From CAZSSH01 sp964609825 (GTDB lineage Bacteria > Verrucomicrobiota > Lentisphaeria > Victivallales > Victivallaceae): a DNA stretch of 64,000 nt. Position numbers and translations under genes: made by a program. Positions 26,661 through 35,436 of this stretch are shown here, in pieces (the stretch's first letter is position 1; each line of letters begins with the position of its first letter). The notes below the pieces were generated by a model, which saw only the letters and a list, made by a program, of their open reading frames with translations, searched no databases and was not told the origin of the DNA. The DNA is taken from positions 248,001 through 312,000 of the forward strand of contig CAZSSH010000002.1 in the NCBI GenBank assembly GCA_964609825.1, given 5' to 3'.

Positions 26661-27242
26661 ATGAAATTATTAGGTTTAGGACTCAGTGGTGCCGTCTTGG
26701 GTTTCGCGCTGGTTGGCTGTCAACCGGAGTTGGCTCAGGTCAAAGAAGGCTCCGTCGAAGCGCAATGGCAGCAGCAGATCAGCAAGAGCTACTCGGGCTT
26801 CAAACCCCCGCGTATGGCTCCCCCCGCCATCAAGGACAATCGCGCCCCCGGCGTGGATGAGCAAATGCAGCTCCAGTCCGCTCCTCCGGCTCCGGTTGCC
26901 CCCGGCATTGTCACCGAAGATACGACTGTCATCGTGGACGAAAACAGCAGCGGCATCCCGACGGAAATGATCGTCACCGACAAGACCACCGAGGTCGCCC
27001 CGGCTCCGGTCGCTCCGACTCCCGCGGTTGACAAAGTCGCCGACAAAACAGACAAAACCGTCAAAGCCGCCGGCAAGAGCACCGAGTATGTGGTCCAGCC
27101 CGGCGATACCTTGTCAATTATTTCCAAAAAATTCTACAAGGACGGCCGCAAATACAACAAAATTTTTGAAGCCAACAAAAAAGTCTTAAAGACTCCCAAC
27201 TCGGTTAAACCCGGGATGAAGTTGGTGATCCCCGCCGAGTAA
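26661..27242 (+). CDS. LysM-domain lipoprotein
   Basis: 193 residues. Signal peptide ends in the lipobox ALVGC (Cys at about 20). Middle: a low-complexity Pro/Ala/Val/Thr linker (about 60-140). C-terminus: one LysM domain, EYVVQPGDTLSIISKKFY through NSVKPGMKLVIPAE, which binds peptidoglycan or other GlcNAc polymers. Probably an envelope lipoprotein spanning from a membrane to the wall. ATG 26661 has GGAGG upstream; 25 nt after fabF, so likely co-transcribed, although the functions are unrelated. Confidence 0.88.
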   Translation: MKLLGLGLSGAVLGFALVGCQPELAQVKEGSVEAQWQQQISKSYSGFKPPRMAPPAIKDNRAPGVDEQMQLQSAPPAPVAPGIVTEDTTVIVDENSSGIPTEMIVTDKTTEVAPAPVAPTPAVDKVADKTDKTVKAAGKSTEYVVQPGDTLSIISKKFYKDGRKYNKIFEANKKVLKTPNSVKPGMKLVIPAE

Positions 27243-27269
27243 TCGGGACCGATCGATAAAATTCCGTTG

Positions 27270-27291
27270 CCGGAGGGAGCGGTCCCTCCGG
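27270..27291 (+). terminator. GC-rich hairpin, possible terminator after the LysM gene
   Basis: Perfect 9-bp stem CCGGAGGGA/TCCCTCCGG with loop GCGG. The T run (27305-27309) comes 13 nt later, inside a second small hairpin CCCC-TTTTTGA-GGGG (27301-27315), so the fit to a classical terminator is poor. Confidence 0.5.
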
Positions 27292-27334
27292 GCCTCCAAT
27301 CCCCTTTTTGAGGGGCGGCAAACGACCCAAAATT

Positions 27335-27371
27335 CAAGCAATATTCATGTGCAAACAATGAATATTGCTTG
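27335..27371 (+). terminator. 14-bp perfect inverted repeat upstream of miaB
   Basis: CAAGCAATATTCAT (27335-27348), loop GTGCAAACA, ATGAATATTGCTTG (27358-27371), followed by TTGTTATTTTC. May terminate the fabF-LysM transcript, or act in the miaB leader, whose start lies 40 nt further. Confidence 0.55.
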
Positions 27372-27411
27372 TTGTTATTTTCTGAAACCTCCAACCCCCG
27401 ATACAATTGCG

Positions 27412-28755
27412 ATGAAAGTTTATATTAAAACCTACGGCTGCCAGATGAATGAGCGCGACTCCGAGGCCTTGGCCGGGATGCTGATCCGCGCCGGGCACGA
27501 GATTGCCCAAACCGAGGAGGAGGCCGATGTCTTGCTGTTTAACACTTGCAGCGTCCGCGAACAGGCCGAGCGCAAAGCCATCGGCAAAATCGGGTATATG
27601 AAAAAACTCAAGGCCCACAAGCCCGAGCTCATCATCGGCGCCATCGGCTGCATGGCCCAGCGCAAAGGCGAGGAGCTCTTGCGCGAATTGCCGCACCTTG
27701 ATTTCGTCCTAGGCACCGGTCAATTGCATAAACTGGTGGAGATCGTCGAAACCTTGCGCAACGAGCGCAAACAACTCGCACTCACCGCCGAGTCGGGCGA
27801 TGTCTTAACCGAAATGGGGACGCACCACACCCCGGCGGGCAGCCCCGCGTGGCACGGACAAATCGCGATCACCCGCGGCTGCAACCGTTTTTGTTCGTAT
27901 TGCATCGTGCCTTACGTCCGCGGCCGCGAAATCAGCCGCGAGCAAAGCGACGTCGTCTCCGAAGCCACATCACTGGTCGCGGCAGGGGTAAAGGAAATCA
28001 TGCTCCTCGGGCAAAACGTAGCCGCCTACGGCCTCAACGGAGACACCAATCCGCCACCCGACGATTATTCGCCGTTTGCCGACCTTTTGGAGGCGCTTAA
28101 CGCCATCCCCGGCTTGCTCCGTATCCGCTTTACTTCCCCTTACGTGAGTTATTTTAATCAGCGGTTGATTGAGGCGATGGCCAAATCAACCAAGGTTTGC
28201 CACAATCTCCATTTGCCCTTGCAATCCGGCTCCGACCGAATTTTAAAAGCGATGAACCGGCAGTACACCCGCGAGAGTTATCTCCAAAAAGTCGCCGACC
28301 TCAAGGCCGCCATGCCCGACCTCACGTTTTCCACCGACGTCATCGTCGGCTTCCCGGGCGAGACTGACGAGGACTTTAACCAAACACGCGAAGTCATGAA
28401 TCTCGTCAACTTTGACAATGCTTTTATCTTTAAATATTCGCCGCGCCCCGGTGCCAAATCGGCCGGCATGGCCGACGATGTATCCCAGGAAGTCAAAGAA
28501 GAGCGCAATCAAATTTTACTCGCCGACCTCAAAAGCCGCGTCGAACACAATATGGATCATTTGCTCAATACCGCGCAGGAAGTCCTGGTCGAGGGCGTCA
28601 GTCCGCGCAATATTGACCGCTATACCGGGCGCACCGTCCACAACCGCGTCGTTCACTTTGAGCCCGACGCCACATTGCAGCCGGGTACTTTGCGTCAGGT
28701 CAAAATCACCCGCGTCAACGCAGTCTCTTTGTTTGGCGAATTGCTGCCGGAGTAG
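27412..28755 (+). CDS. miaB: tRNA-2-methylthio-N6-dimethylallyladenosine synthase
   Basis: Radical SAM methylthiotransferase acting on A37 of tRNAs that read U-starting codons. 447 residues: N-terminal UPF0004 domain with KTYGCQMNERDSE and further Cys in NTCSVREQAE and GAIGCMAQR for the auxiliary cluster; radical SAM motif TRGCNRFCSYCIVPYVRGRE; C-terminal TRAM domain (about 380-447). The ATG lacks a clear Shine-Dalgarno. An in-frame GTG at 27349 lies in the inverted repeat and is less likely. The tRNA-Leu(CAA) in this window, with A at 37, would be a substrate. Confidence 0.95.
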   Translation: MKVYIKTYGCQMNERDSEALAGMLIRAGHEIAQTEEEADVLLFNTCSVREQAERKAIGKIGYMKKLKAHKPELIIGAIGCMAQRKGEELLRELPHLDFVLGTGQLHKLVEIVETLRNERKQLALTAESGDVLTEMGTHHTPAGSPAWHGQIAITRGCNRFCSYCIVPYVRGREISREQSDVVSEATSLVAAGVKEIMLLGQNVAAYGLNGDTNPPPDDYSPFADLLEALNAIPGLLRIRFTSPYVSYFNQRLIEAMAKSTKVCHNLHLPLQSGSDRILKAMNRQYTRESYLQKVADLKAAMPDLTFSTDVIVGFPGETDEDFNQTREVMNLVNFDNAFIFKYSPRPGAKSAGMADDVSQEVKEERNQILLADLKSRVEHNMDHLLNTAQEVLVEGVSPRNIDRYTGRTVHNRVVHFEPDATLQPGTLRQVKITRVNAVSLFGELLPE

Positions 28756-28794
28756 GGAAGATAAAAAAACATTTGCGAGAAAAAATAACCTTAA

Positions 28795-28815
28795 GAAAAT
28801 TTGCTTAAAATTTTC
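28795..28815. terminator. AT-rich hairpin between convergent miaB and radC
   Basis: GAAAATTT (28795-28802), loop GCTTA, AAATTTTC (28808-28815) in the 82-nt convergent gap. GGTTTTTCCCC follows on the plus strand and a T-rich run follows on the minus strand, so it may work in both directions, weakly. Confidence 0.45.
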
Positions 28816-28837
28816 CTGTGGTTTTTCCCCGAAGAAG

Positions 28838-29518
28838 TTATAATTCTTTGTGGGCGCTCATGCTGTAGTAGGAGCTCGCGCAAACGATGATGTGATCATG
28901 AATGGAAATGCCGAGCGCACACAAGGCGGTTTTAAGTTTATGCGTCAGCAAGCGGTCTTCCGCCGAGGGCTCACAGACGCCGGTCGGGTGGTTGTGCGCC
29001 AAAATTACGCTGCTCGCCCGGCACAACAGGCACTTCTCCGCCACCTCGCGGGTGTAAACGTTGGCGCGGTCAACCGTACCGGGAAACTGCTCGCTCCCGA
29101 TCAACTGGCTGCGCGCGTCTAAAAAGAGCACCATAAAAATCTCTTTTTTGCTGCCGCCCAATTTCATTTTAAGGTAATTGATGACTTTGGAAGCGGAGTC
29201 CAGCACATCGACGGTACGGATTTGCTGCTCCAGATACTGGCCGCAGACTTGTTTGGTGAGGATAATCAGGCCGGCCGCATTTTCGCCGATGCCGGGAAAA
29301 GCGGTCAGCTCCTCCACTGTGGCATCGATCACCTTAGGAAGTGACCCAAAGTGCGCCAAGAGCTCCTTGGCCAAGGGTTTCACATCCCGGCGCGGGATCG
29401 CGTACATCAATAACAACTCCAAGACTTCATAATCGTGCAGCCCGGCCACGCCGGTCCGCAAAAAGCGTTCGCGCAGCCGGGCGCGGTGCCCGGATTTGTG
29501 ATCGGCTATCTGGTCCAT
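28838..29518 (-). CDS. radC: RadC-family JAB-domain protein
   Basis: 226 residues: N-terminal HhH-like region (ELTAFPGIGENAAGLI) and C-terminal JAB1/MPN+ fold with the metal motif AHNHPTGVCEPSAED (HxH...D) and a preceding acidic residue in EIFMVLFLDARSQLIG. Despite the name, a DNA repair role is not supported for this family; the fold suggests a metal-dependent peptidase or nuclease. ATG 29516-29518 overlaps the upstream methyltransferase gene by 13 nt. Confidence 0.9.
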   Translation of the reverse strand: MDQIADHKSGHRARLRERFLRTGVAGLHDYEVLELLLMYAIPRRDVKPLAKELLAHFGSLPKVIDATVEELTAFPGIGENAAGLIILTKQVCGQYLEQQIRTVDVLDSASKVINYLKMKLGGSKKEIFMVLFLDARSQLIGSEQFPGTVDRANVYTREVAEKCLLCRASSVILAHNHPTGVCEPSAEDRLLTHKLKTALCALGISIHDHIIVCASSYYSMSAHKEL

Positions 29519-30702
29519 AAACTGAATAACTCAAAGTGTTCGGTGCGCGGAAACATGTTGACCAACTCCAGTTTGCGCAATACAAAGCCGCCCTTTTGCA
29601 ATTTGGCCGCATCGCGCTGCCAGCTGGCCGGATTGCAGGAGATGTAAGCCAAGTGCCGCAGCGGACTTTTGATGATCTCGGTCCCCGCCTTTTGCGACAA
29701 GCCGCAGCGCGGCGGGTCGACGACCAGCAAGGAATTGGCTCCGGCGGCAAAAATCGGGTGGCCAAAGGCTTCGGCGGCGTCGCCCGCAATCACCAAGGGC
29801 TCGACGATGCCGGATTGCTTTAAGTTGTATCTCGCGGCCGCGGCCGCGGCTTCGTCGCTCTCGACGGCCAAAATATTTTTGATGCCCAGATGTGCCCCCA
29901 ACGCGGCAAAGAGACCGCTGCCGGCGTACAAGTCAATCAAGGTGTCAATCTTGAGCTCGCCGATGGCCGCGGCCACTTGTGCCAGCAGCCGGGCGCAACC
30001 ATCGCGGTTAACCTGAAAAAAGCTGCCGCAAGGCACGCTCAATTGGCCGAAGGACACGGTTTCTTTGAGCCATGACGCGTTTTTTTCGGGGTTGTTGCGC
30101 CAGACCTTAACGCCGTCCAACTCAGTATAGCGGAATGTCACATCCATTCCCTCGCGCAACGAGGCCATAAACGAGCGGTCGTTGCGCATTCTATCGATCG
30201 CCTCATTAATTGCCGGATGCGCCAGCGGGCAGCGGTCGATATCGACCACGGTCACATTGTCGCTGTTGACATAGCCGAAAAATTTTTCGTTGCCGACCAC
30301 ATGGACGTGAAAGACAATTTTGTTGCGGTAATGCAACGGCTCGGCGGGGGCATAGACGGAAAACTCGGCACTGCCGAGATCAAAACGAGCAGAGGCAAAG
30401 GAGTCGAGCATCTGATCGCGCTTGATTTCGCTCTCATATGGGTAATCACTGTGGAGATAGCGGCAGCCCGGGCAGCGCCCGTAATATTTGCACACCGGCT
30501 CGATGCGATGGGGGCTCGTTTCGCCGAAACGCACCACCTTGGCGCGCGAGAAATTCTTTTTGGCCGACTCCGAGCGGGCGATCAATTTTTCGCCCGGCAA
30601 AGTCCCGGCGATAAAGATGACTTCATTGTCGACCCGGGTAAGGCCGTCGCCGCCCATGGCGATTTTTTCGATGGTACATTGAAACTCTTGATTGATCTGC
30701 AT
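29506..30702 (-). CDS. RNA (uracil-5-)-methyltransferase, RlmD/TrmA family
   Basis: SAM-dependent m5U methyltransferase of 398 residues. N-terminal TRAM domain (EKIAMGGDGLTRVDNEVIFI), four Cys for a 4Fe-4S cluster around CKYYGRCPGCRYLH plus a later one, SAM site IDLYAGSGLFAALGA, catalytic motif VVDPPRCGLS and the nucleophile Cys of YISCNPASWQRD. The cluster points to a RumA/RlmD-like 23S rRNA enzyme, but position specificity cannot be read from sequence. It is first in a two-gene unit with radC. Confidence 0.88.
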   Translation of the reverse strand: MQINQEFQCTIEKIAMGGDGLTRVDNEVIFIAGTLPGEKLIARSESAKKNFSRAKVVRFGETSPHRIEPVCKYYGRCPGCRYLHSDYPYESEIKRDQMLDSFASARFDLGSAEFSVYAPAEPLHYRNKIVFHVHVVGNEKFFGYVNSDNVTVVDIDRCPLAHPAINEAIDRMRNDRSFMASLREGMDVTFRYTELDGVKVWRNNPEKNASWLKETVSFGQLSVPCGSFFQVNRDGCARLLAQVAAAIGELKIDTLIDLYAGSGLFAALGAHLGIKNILAVESDEAAAAAARYNLKQSGIVEPLVIAGDAAEAFGHPIFAAGANSLLVVDPPRCGLSQKAGTEIIKSPLRHLAYISCNPASWQRDAAKLQKGGFVLRKLELVNMFPRTEHFELFSLWTR

Positions 30703-30723
30703 ATCGGTACTTTCTTTTTTTAT

Positions 30724-30751
30724 AATATATCAATTAAAATTGCTTTTTCAA
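30724..30751 (-). promoter_or_regulatory. Promoter of the methyltransferase-radC unit
   Basis: Minus strand TTGAAA (30746-30751), 16 bp, TATATT (30724-30729). Confidence 0.6.
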
Positions 30752-30753
30752 AC

Positions 30754-30781
30754 TTGAAAAAAATATTTTCGGCGCTATAAT
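30754..30781 (+). promoter_or_regulatory. Promoter of the tandem pilT-like operon
   Basis: TTGAAA (30754-30759), 16 bp, consensus TATAAT (30776-30781). Its -35 sits 2 bp from the -35 of the divergent promoter, so polymerase binding to the two should be mutually exclusive. Confidence 0.7.
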
Positions 30782-30847
30782 AACACCGAATGTACAATGG
30801 TAACAAGACGTGACCGGCAAAAGCCGGAAAACAACAGGGATGACAAT

Positions 30848-32434
30848 ATGACACTTGATATCCAGTGGTTTATTTTTGCATTGGTCAGCAACGAGGTGCT
30901 GACTTACAGCGAGGCTAAAAATATCTACAATCAGCTCAAGGGCAGCAAAGATCTCACCGATTACGCGCAAGTCGTGCTTGACAAGCTGGTCGACGGCTTG
31001 TCGCAGGAAGACGCCCAGAGCGTATTTGAGCAGATCAACTCGGTCATCGAGTTTGCCACCGGCCAGGCCGCCACCGGGATCGCCCCGGAGCTTCCCGATG
31101 AGAGTGCCCCCGCCAAGGCCAAAGCGGCCCCCGCGCCTGCCGCCGACGATGACGACGACGAGGAAGCCAAAGCCGCCAAGCGCATCGCCGCCAACTCAGG
31201 GAAACGCACCGGTCTCGTGGAGGCCGGCTCAACCACTTTTGAGGCGCGTCAGCTTGACCTCTCCGGCATCAACAGCTATGATGACCTCCCGAGTCTCAAG
31301 GACATTGCCAAAGTGAGCGATGCCGAAGCCGCCGAAACCATGATTTATTTGTTGTCCTGTTTGCGTAAATTGGGAGCGAGCGACCTTCACCTCTCCGCCA
31401 TGTCCCCCCCGTTTGTCCGCCGCAAGCTCAAAATCGAGCGCTTTGCCCAGGATATCATCACCCCCGAGGACGCAGTCAAGCTCAACATGGCGCTCCTCTC
31501 CCCCGAGCGGCGCGAAATGTTTCTCAACCAACTCGATATGAACCTCGCCATTGAGGTCGGCAGCGACCGCTTCCGCGTCGCCTTGATGATGCAAAAAGAC
31601 GGGATGGCCGGGAGTTACCGTCTGGTCCCCGACCACATTTGCTCCTTGGAGGAGCTCGGCTTTATGGAACACGACATTGTCACTATTAAGCGCATGCTTG
31701 ACTACCACAACGGCCTCGTCCTCGTGACCGGGCCCATCGGTGCCGGGAAAACCACCTCGTTGGCCGCCATGGTTGACGTCATCAACCGAAAACGCACCGA
31801 CCACGTAATCACCGTCGAAGACCCGATCGAAATCATCCAATTGTCCAAAGGCTGTCAAGTTACACAGCGCGAAATCGGCAAACACACCATCAGTTACCGC
31901 ACCGCCCTCAAAGCCGCGCTGCGCGAAGACCCGGACGTGATTGTTATCGGCGAAATGCACGACTTGGAAACGATCGAAAACGCGATTACCGCCTCCGAAA
32001 CCGGGCACTTGGTCATCGGCACGCTGCATACCAGCGACGCCGCCAATACCTTGAACCGCTTGCTCGACGTGTTTCCCCCGACCCAACAGGCGCAAATCCG
32101 CGCCATGACCGCGGGGAGCTTGCGCGGGATCATCTGCCAACGCTTGATCCCGGCGCTGGACGGCGGCCTCACTGTCGCCTACGAGATTTTGACCAACACG
32201 ATGTCGGTCGCCAATACCATCAGCGAAGGCAAATCATTCCGCCTCAAAGGGATCATGCAAACCGGCAGCAAGCAGGGGATGTGCACCTTTGACCAGTGTC
32301 TTTTTGACAAATATAAAAAGAATATGGTCGACTACGATGTCGCCTTGGGTTACATGCGCGACGCCTCCGTGATCGCCCAGATCAAGCAGGAATGGGCCAT
32401 GCGCGAAGCTCAAAAGCTCAACAAAGGAAAATAA
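30848..32434 (+). CDS. PilT-family ATPase with long N-terminal extension
   Basis: 528 residues against ~350 for PilT. The first ~165 residues are extra: a helical segment (EVLTYSEAKNIYNQLKGSKD, ending near 70) and an Ala/Asp/Glu-rich linker (about 85-120). Then the PilT core: GASDLHLSAMSPPFVRR, Walker A GPIGAGKTT (295-303), ITVEDPIEII, Walker B DVIVIGEMHDLETI with His371 where PilT has Arg, and ETGHLVIGTLHTSDAA (H387). Likely drives pilus or pseudopilus retraction. ATG 30848 follows AGGGA at 8 nt. The downstream paralogue starts 2 nt after the stop. Confidence 0.85.
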   Translation: MTLDIQWFIFALVSNEVLTYSEAKNIYNQLKGSKDLTDYAQVVLDKLVDGLSQEDAQSVFEQINSVIEFATGQAATGIAPELPDESAPAKAKAAPAPAADDDDDEEAKAAKRIAANSGKRTGLVEAGSTTFEARQLDLSGINSYDDLPSLKDIAKVSDAEAAETMIYLLSCLRKLGASDLHLSAMSPPFVRRKLKIERFAQDIITPEDAVKLNMALLSPERREMFLNQLDMNLAIEVGSDRFRVALMMQKDGMAGSYRLVPDHICSLEELGFMEHDIVTIKRMLDYHNGLVLVTGPIGAGKTTSLAAMVDVINRKRTDHVITVEDPIEIIQLSKGCQVTQREIGKHTISYRTALKAALREDPDVIVIGEMHDLETIENAITASETGHLVIGTLHTSDAANTLNRLLDVFPPTQQAQIRAMTAGSLRGIICQRLIPALDGGLTVAYEILTNTMSVANTISEGKSFRLKGIMQTGSKQGMCTFDQCLFDKYKKNMVDYDVALGYMRDASVIAQIKQEWAMREAQKLNKGK

Positions 32435-32436
32435 TC

Positions 32437-33534
32437 ATGTCGGAACCCATCATCAATCAATATTTGCGGCAAATGCTCAGCATGGGCGGCTCGGACTTGC
32501 ACTTATCCATCAATTTCCCGCCCAAAGCGCGTATCCACGGCAACATGCAGTGCCTTAACGACGAGATCGTCACCCCCGAATATATGGAGTCGATGCTCAA
32601 AGAAATCTGCATGCCCAAGCGCTGGGATAAGTTTATGGAAACCCACGACCTCGACTTCGCCCACGAAATTCCCGGCCTTGCGCGTTTCCGCTGCAACTAT
32701 CTTTACAACTATCACGGCATGGGCTGCGTCATGCGGCAAATCCCGAGCAAAATTTTGACCCTGGAGCAGCTCAAGCTGCCGGACGTGCTGCGCGATATTT
32801 GCGAGTACAAATCCGGGCTCGTGCTCGTCACCGGGCCCACCGGGAGCGGGAAGTCGACCACGCTGGCCGCGATGATCGACTACATCAACGCCAACCAGTC
32901 CAAACACATCATCACTATCGAGGACCCGATCGAGTTTGTGCACCAAAATAAAAACTGCACCATCGTCCACCGCGAAGTAGGGATCCACAGCGACTCGTTT
33001 CCCAAAGCGCTGCGCGGCGCGATGCGCTCCGACCCGGATATCGTACTCATCGGCGAAATGCGTGAAAACGAGACCATCCGCCTCGGCCTGACTTGCGCCG
33101 CCATGGGGATGCTCGTTTTCGCCACCTTGCACACCAACAACGCACCCAAAACCGTTGACCGTATCATCGACGCCTTTCCGGCCAACGAGCAGGCGCAGAT
33201 CCGCACCATGCTCGCCGAGTGCTTGCAGGGCATCGTCTCACAGCTCTTGTGCCGCACCACCGACGGCAAACGCGCCGCTGTCCACGAAGTACTGCTCTGG
33301 GCCGACGGCCTGCCCAATACCATCCGCGAAGGTCAGATCGCCAACATCCGCACCATCATCGACGCCAACAAAGGGCGCGGCATGCGCTCAATGGACAGCT
33401 CGGTCATGGAGCTTTTGGCCGCCGAGCGCATCACCGCCGAGGAAGCGTATATGAAAGCCAACGACAAAAAACGCTTTATGGAGTACTTGGAGGCCGAGGA
33501 GGAAGCCGCCGGCAAGACCCCGACCCCGCACTAA
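32437..33534 (+). CDS. PilT-family ATPase, second copy
   Basis: 365 residues, normal PilT length. GGSDLHLSINFPPKARIHG start, Walker A GPTGSGKST (133-141), ITIEDPIEFVHQNKNC, DIVLIGEMRENETI with the usual Arg kept. The His-box reads AAMGMLVFATLHTNNA: M225 stands where PilT, PilB and GspE have the His of TGHL. The lack of that residue hints at a changed or regulatory ATPase. ATG 32437 follows AAAGGA. Translationally coupled to the upstream ATPase and ended by a terminator. Confidence 0.87.
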   Translation: MSEPIINQYLRQMLSMGGSDLHLSINFPPKARIHGNMQCLNDEIVTPEYMESMLKEICMPKRWDKFMETHDLDFAHEIPGLARFRCNYLYNYHGMGCVMRQIPSKILTLEQLKLPDVLRDICEYKSGLVLVTGPTGSGKSTTLAAMIDYINANQSKHIITIEDPIEFVHQNKNCTIVHREVGIHSDSFPKALRGAMRSDPDIVLIGEMRENETIRLGLTCAAMGMLVFATLHTNNAPKTVDRIIDAFPANEQAQIRTMLAECLQGIVSQLLCRTTDGKRAAVHEVLLWADGLPNTIREGQIANIRTIIDANKGRGMRSMDSSVMELLAAERITAEEAYMKANDKKRFMEYLEAEEEAAGKTPTPH

Positions 33535-33556
33535 AAAACGATACAATTACTGGATT

Positions 33557-33590
33557 AAAACGGAAAAAGTGTATTTTTTTCCGTTTTTTT
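33557..33590 (+). terminator. Rho-independent terminator after the pilT pair
   Basis: AAAACGGAAAAA (33557-33568) pairs with the TTTTTTCCGTTTT stretch (about 33575-33587); a T-rich tail follows. Confidence 0.75.
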
Positions 33591-33601
33591 TATTTTTGGT
33601 A

Positions 33602-33629
33602 TTGACAAAATTTATTTTTTTGCTATACT
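33602..33629 (+). promoter_or_regulatory. Promoter of the GntR-pseudopilin-glycosidase operon
   Basis: TTGACA (33602-33607), 16 bp, extended TGC-TATACT (33624-33629), close to consensus. Immediately downstream GTAAT occurs twice, 10 nt apart (33632-33646), a possible site for the regulator encoded next. Confidence 0.7.
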
Positions 33630-33666
33630 ATGTAATAATACGTAATCAAAGGATGTATTAAGTCGT

Positions 33667-34710
33667 ATGCAAGACCGTAAGCAATCCATTATCGAAGAAC
33701 TCTCCAATGAGATCCGACAAAAAACCGCGGGCGAACGCTTCACCCCGATCCGCCAGCTGATGTCCCGTTTTAACGCCAGTCAGCGCGTGATTGAGGATGT
33801 CATCGACCGATTGGTGGCCGAAAATTTGCTGATCAAGCAGCCCAACAACGGGTATTTTATCCGCGAAAACGGCAGCGACCGCCGCCGTCACTACCGGCTA
33901 TATCTGCCGCGCTGGAGCAGCGACTTGATTCAACGCATGGAGAGTTATTTTTATGAATTTGCCGGAGAATACCATTTCCGCTGCTCCTGCCGCAGCATTG
34001 AGCCGGAGAAACGGGTATTGGAAGACATCGAAGTCGACGACTGCGACGCAATCATCATCTGGCCGCCGACCGAGCCGTTGAGCAAAGCGGCATTGAGCCG
34101 GCTCTTTTCGCTGTCGGTCCCGGTGGTGCTTTTTGACCACGAGGTGGGCGACCTCAGTATCTCAATGGTCGGCGTCAACAATTACTCGAGCGGCGCATTG
34201 GCGGCCGCGCATTTGATCAACAAGGGGCACAAATCATTGGCCTTGCTGGTCACCGAGCCCCACGGCGATGATTTGGATATGCGCAGCCAATGCTTTCTTG
34301 ATTTTGCCCGTTACTCCAATATTAAAACCACCGTCATCGACTGCCATGTCAAATCCTGGGAGCGCGGCGAGGACGTCTGCTACCGGGCGATGACCGAGTA
34401 TTTGAAACACCATGCCGTCGATTTTACCGCCATGTTTCTGGCCAGCGCCGCCCCGGCACTGGAGATTTACAAAGCGCTGGCCGATTTCAACCTCAAAATC
34501 CCAAATGACATCAGCATCATCGCCCATGACGAAAACTCCAACAACAAATTTATGGACCCGCCATTATGCAGCGTCGGCGTCGATTTCAAAGAGCAGGTGC
34601 GCAATTGCATTACCAAACTTGACGAGCTCTTTCAAAACGATCTGACCCATTTCCATGTCCGCATGGAGCCTTATGTGATTGACCGCGAATCGGTAAAAAA
34701 TATCAAATAA
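33667..34710 (+). CDS. GntR-LacI hybrid transcription regulator
   Basis: 347 residues. N-terminal GntR-type winged helix (about 1-65: EELSNEIRQKTAGERFTPIR, SQRVIEDVIDRLVAENLLI) joined to a LacI-type periplasmic-binding-protein sensor domain (HLINKGHKSLALLVTE, DISIIAHDENSNNKF). This hybrid class usually senses a sugar or oligosaccharide. AAAGGATG precedes the ATG. As first gene of the operon it probably controls the operon and itself. The inducer cannot be read from the sequence. Confidence 0.87.
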   Translation: MQDRKQSIIEELSNEIRQKTAGERFTPIRQLMSRFNASQRVIEDVIDRLVAENLLIKQPNNGYFIRENGSDRRRHYRLYLPRWSSDLIQRMESYFYEFAGEYHFRCSCRSIEPEKRVLEDIEVDDCDAIIIWPPTEPLSKAALSRLFSLSVPVVLFDHEVGDLSISMVGVNNYSSGALAAAHLINKGHKSLALLVTEPHGDDLDMRSQCFLDFARYSNIKTTVIDCHVKSWERGEDVCYRAMTEYLKHHAVDFTAMFLASAAPALEIYKALADFNLKIPNDISIIAHDENSNNKFMDPPLCSVGVDFKEQVRNCITKLDELFQNDLTHFHVRMEPYVIDRESVKNIK

Positions 34711-34727
34711 CAACCGGAGGAAATAAA

Positions 34728-35423
34728 ATGAAGCGACCGAGTGTATTTACATTGATTGAGCTTTTGGTGGTGATTGCTATTATCGCCATTTTGGCGTCGA
34801 TGCTGTTGCCCGCGTTGAATCAGGCGCGTGCCGTCGCCCGCAAAACGAGCTGCATGAATAATATGAAAACCATCGGTCTGGCAACTGCCATGTATACCGA
34901 CAACAACAACGGCTTTTTGTTTTTGGACAGCAACGGAACTTACCCGCGCTGGCACTATTTGCTGCGCGACTACACGACAACCTCCAAAACCGTAACCAAT
35001 TTTTGGTGGTGTCCCAATGACATGGTCAATCAACTGGCGGACAAAACCAGCGCCTTTGACACCTTTTATGTCTCTTACGGCTTTAACCGCAACTATTTGC
35101 GCGCTTACAAAATCAGCCGGGCCAAACAGCCGTCCAATACCATTTTGTTTGCCGAGGCTTCGACCGATACCAAGACCAAGCCGCGCGGCTACTATTTCGC
35201 CATCGCCTGGCCGGACACGAATCAGCCGACCGCTTTTGCCTGGCATGACATGCAGGCCAATGTGACTTGGCTGGACGGTCATGTGAGCACGGTCAAAGCC
35301 GTTTCCGGCACCCCCGGCACCAGCACCGTCGTTGCCGGACTCTACGCCGCCAACGTTTTGGGCGACTATTATGTCGACGCCAACAAACCGGAAAACCGTT
35401 GGAACCCCGACCGCCGCAAGTAA
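34728..35423 (+). CDS. Pseudopilin, DUF1559-like, in glycosidase operon
   Basis: 231 residues. Leader MKRPSV, then FTLIELLVVIAIIAILASML; the residue before the usual cut site is Val, not Gly. LLPALNQARAVARKTSCMNNMKT follows as in the family. The C-terminal half has NTILFAEAS, FAWHDMQANVTWLDGHVSTV (DGH motif near residue 186). CGGAGGA lies before the ATG. 17 nt after the regulator and 13 nt before the glycosidase, so clearly co-transcribed with both. Confidence 0.88.
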   Translation: MKRPSVFTLIELLVVIAIIAILASMLLPALNQARAVARKTSCMNNMKTIGLATAMYTDNNNGFLFLDSNGTYPRWHYLLRDYTTTSKTVTNFWWCPNDMVNQLADKTSAFDTFYVSYGFNRNYLRAYKISRAKQPSNTILFAEASTDTKTKPRGYYFAIAWPDTNQPTAFAWHDMQANVTWLDGHVSTVKAVSGTPGTSTVVAGLYAANVLGDYYVDANKPENRWNPDRRK

Positions 35424-35436
35424 AGGAGAAATCACC

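Noticed and set aside
31721..31760. Degenerate Walker A (GPIGAGKTT) as a sign of an inactive ATPase
   Set aside because: It still satisfies GxxxxGK[ST]; the Ile and Ala changes alone do not predict loss of ATP binding.
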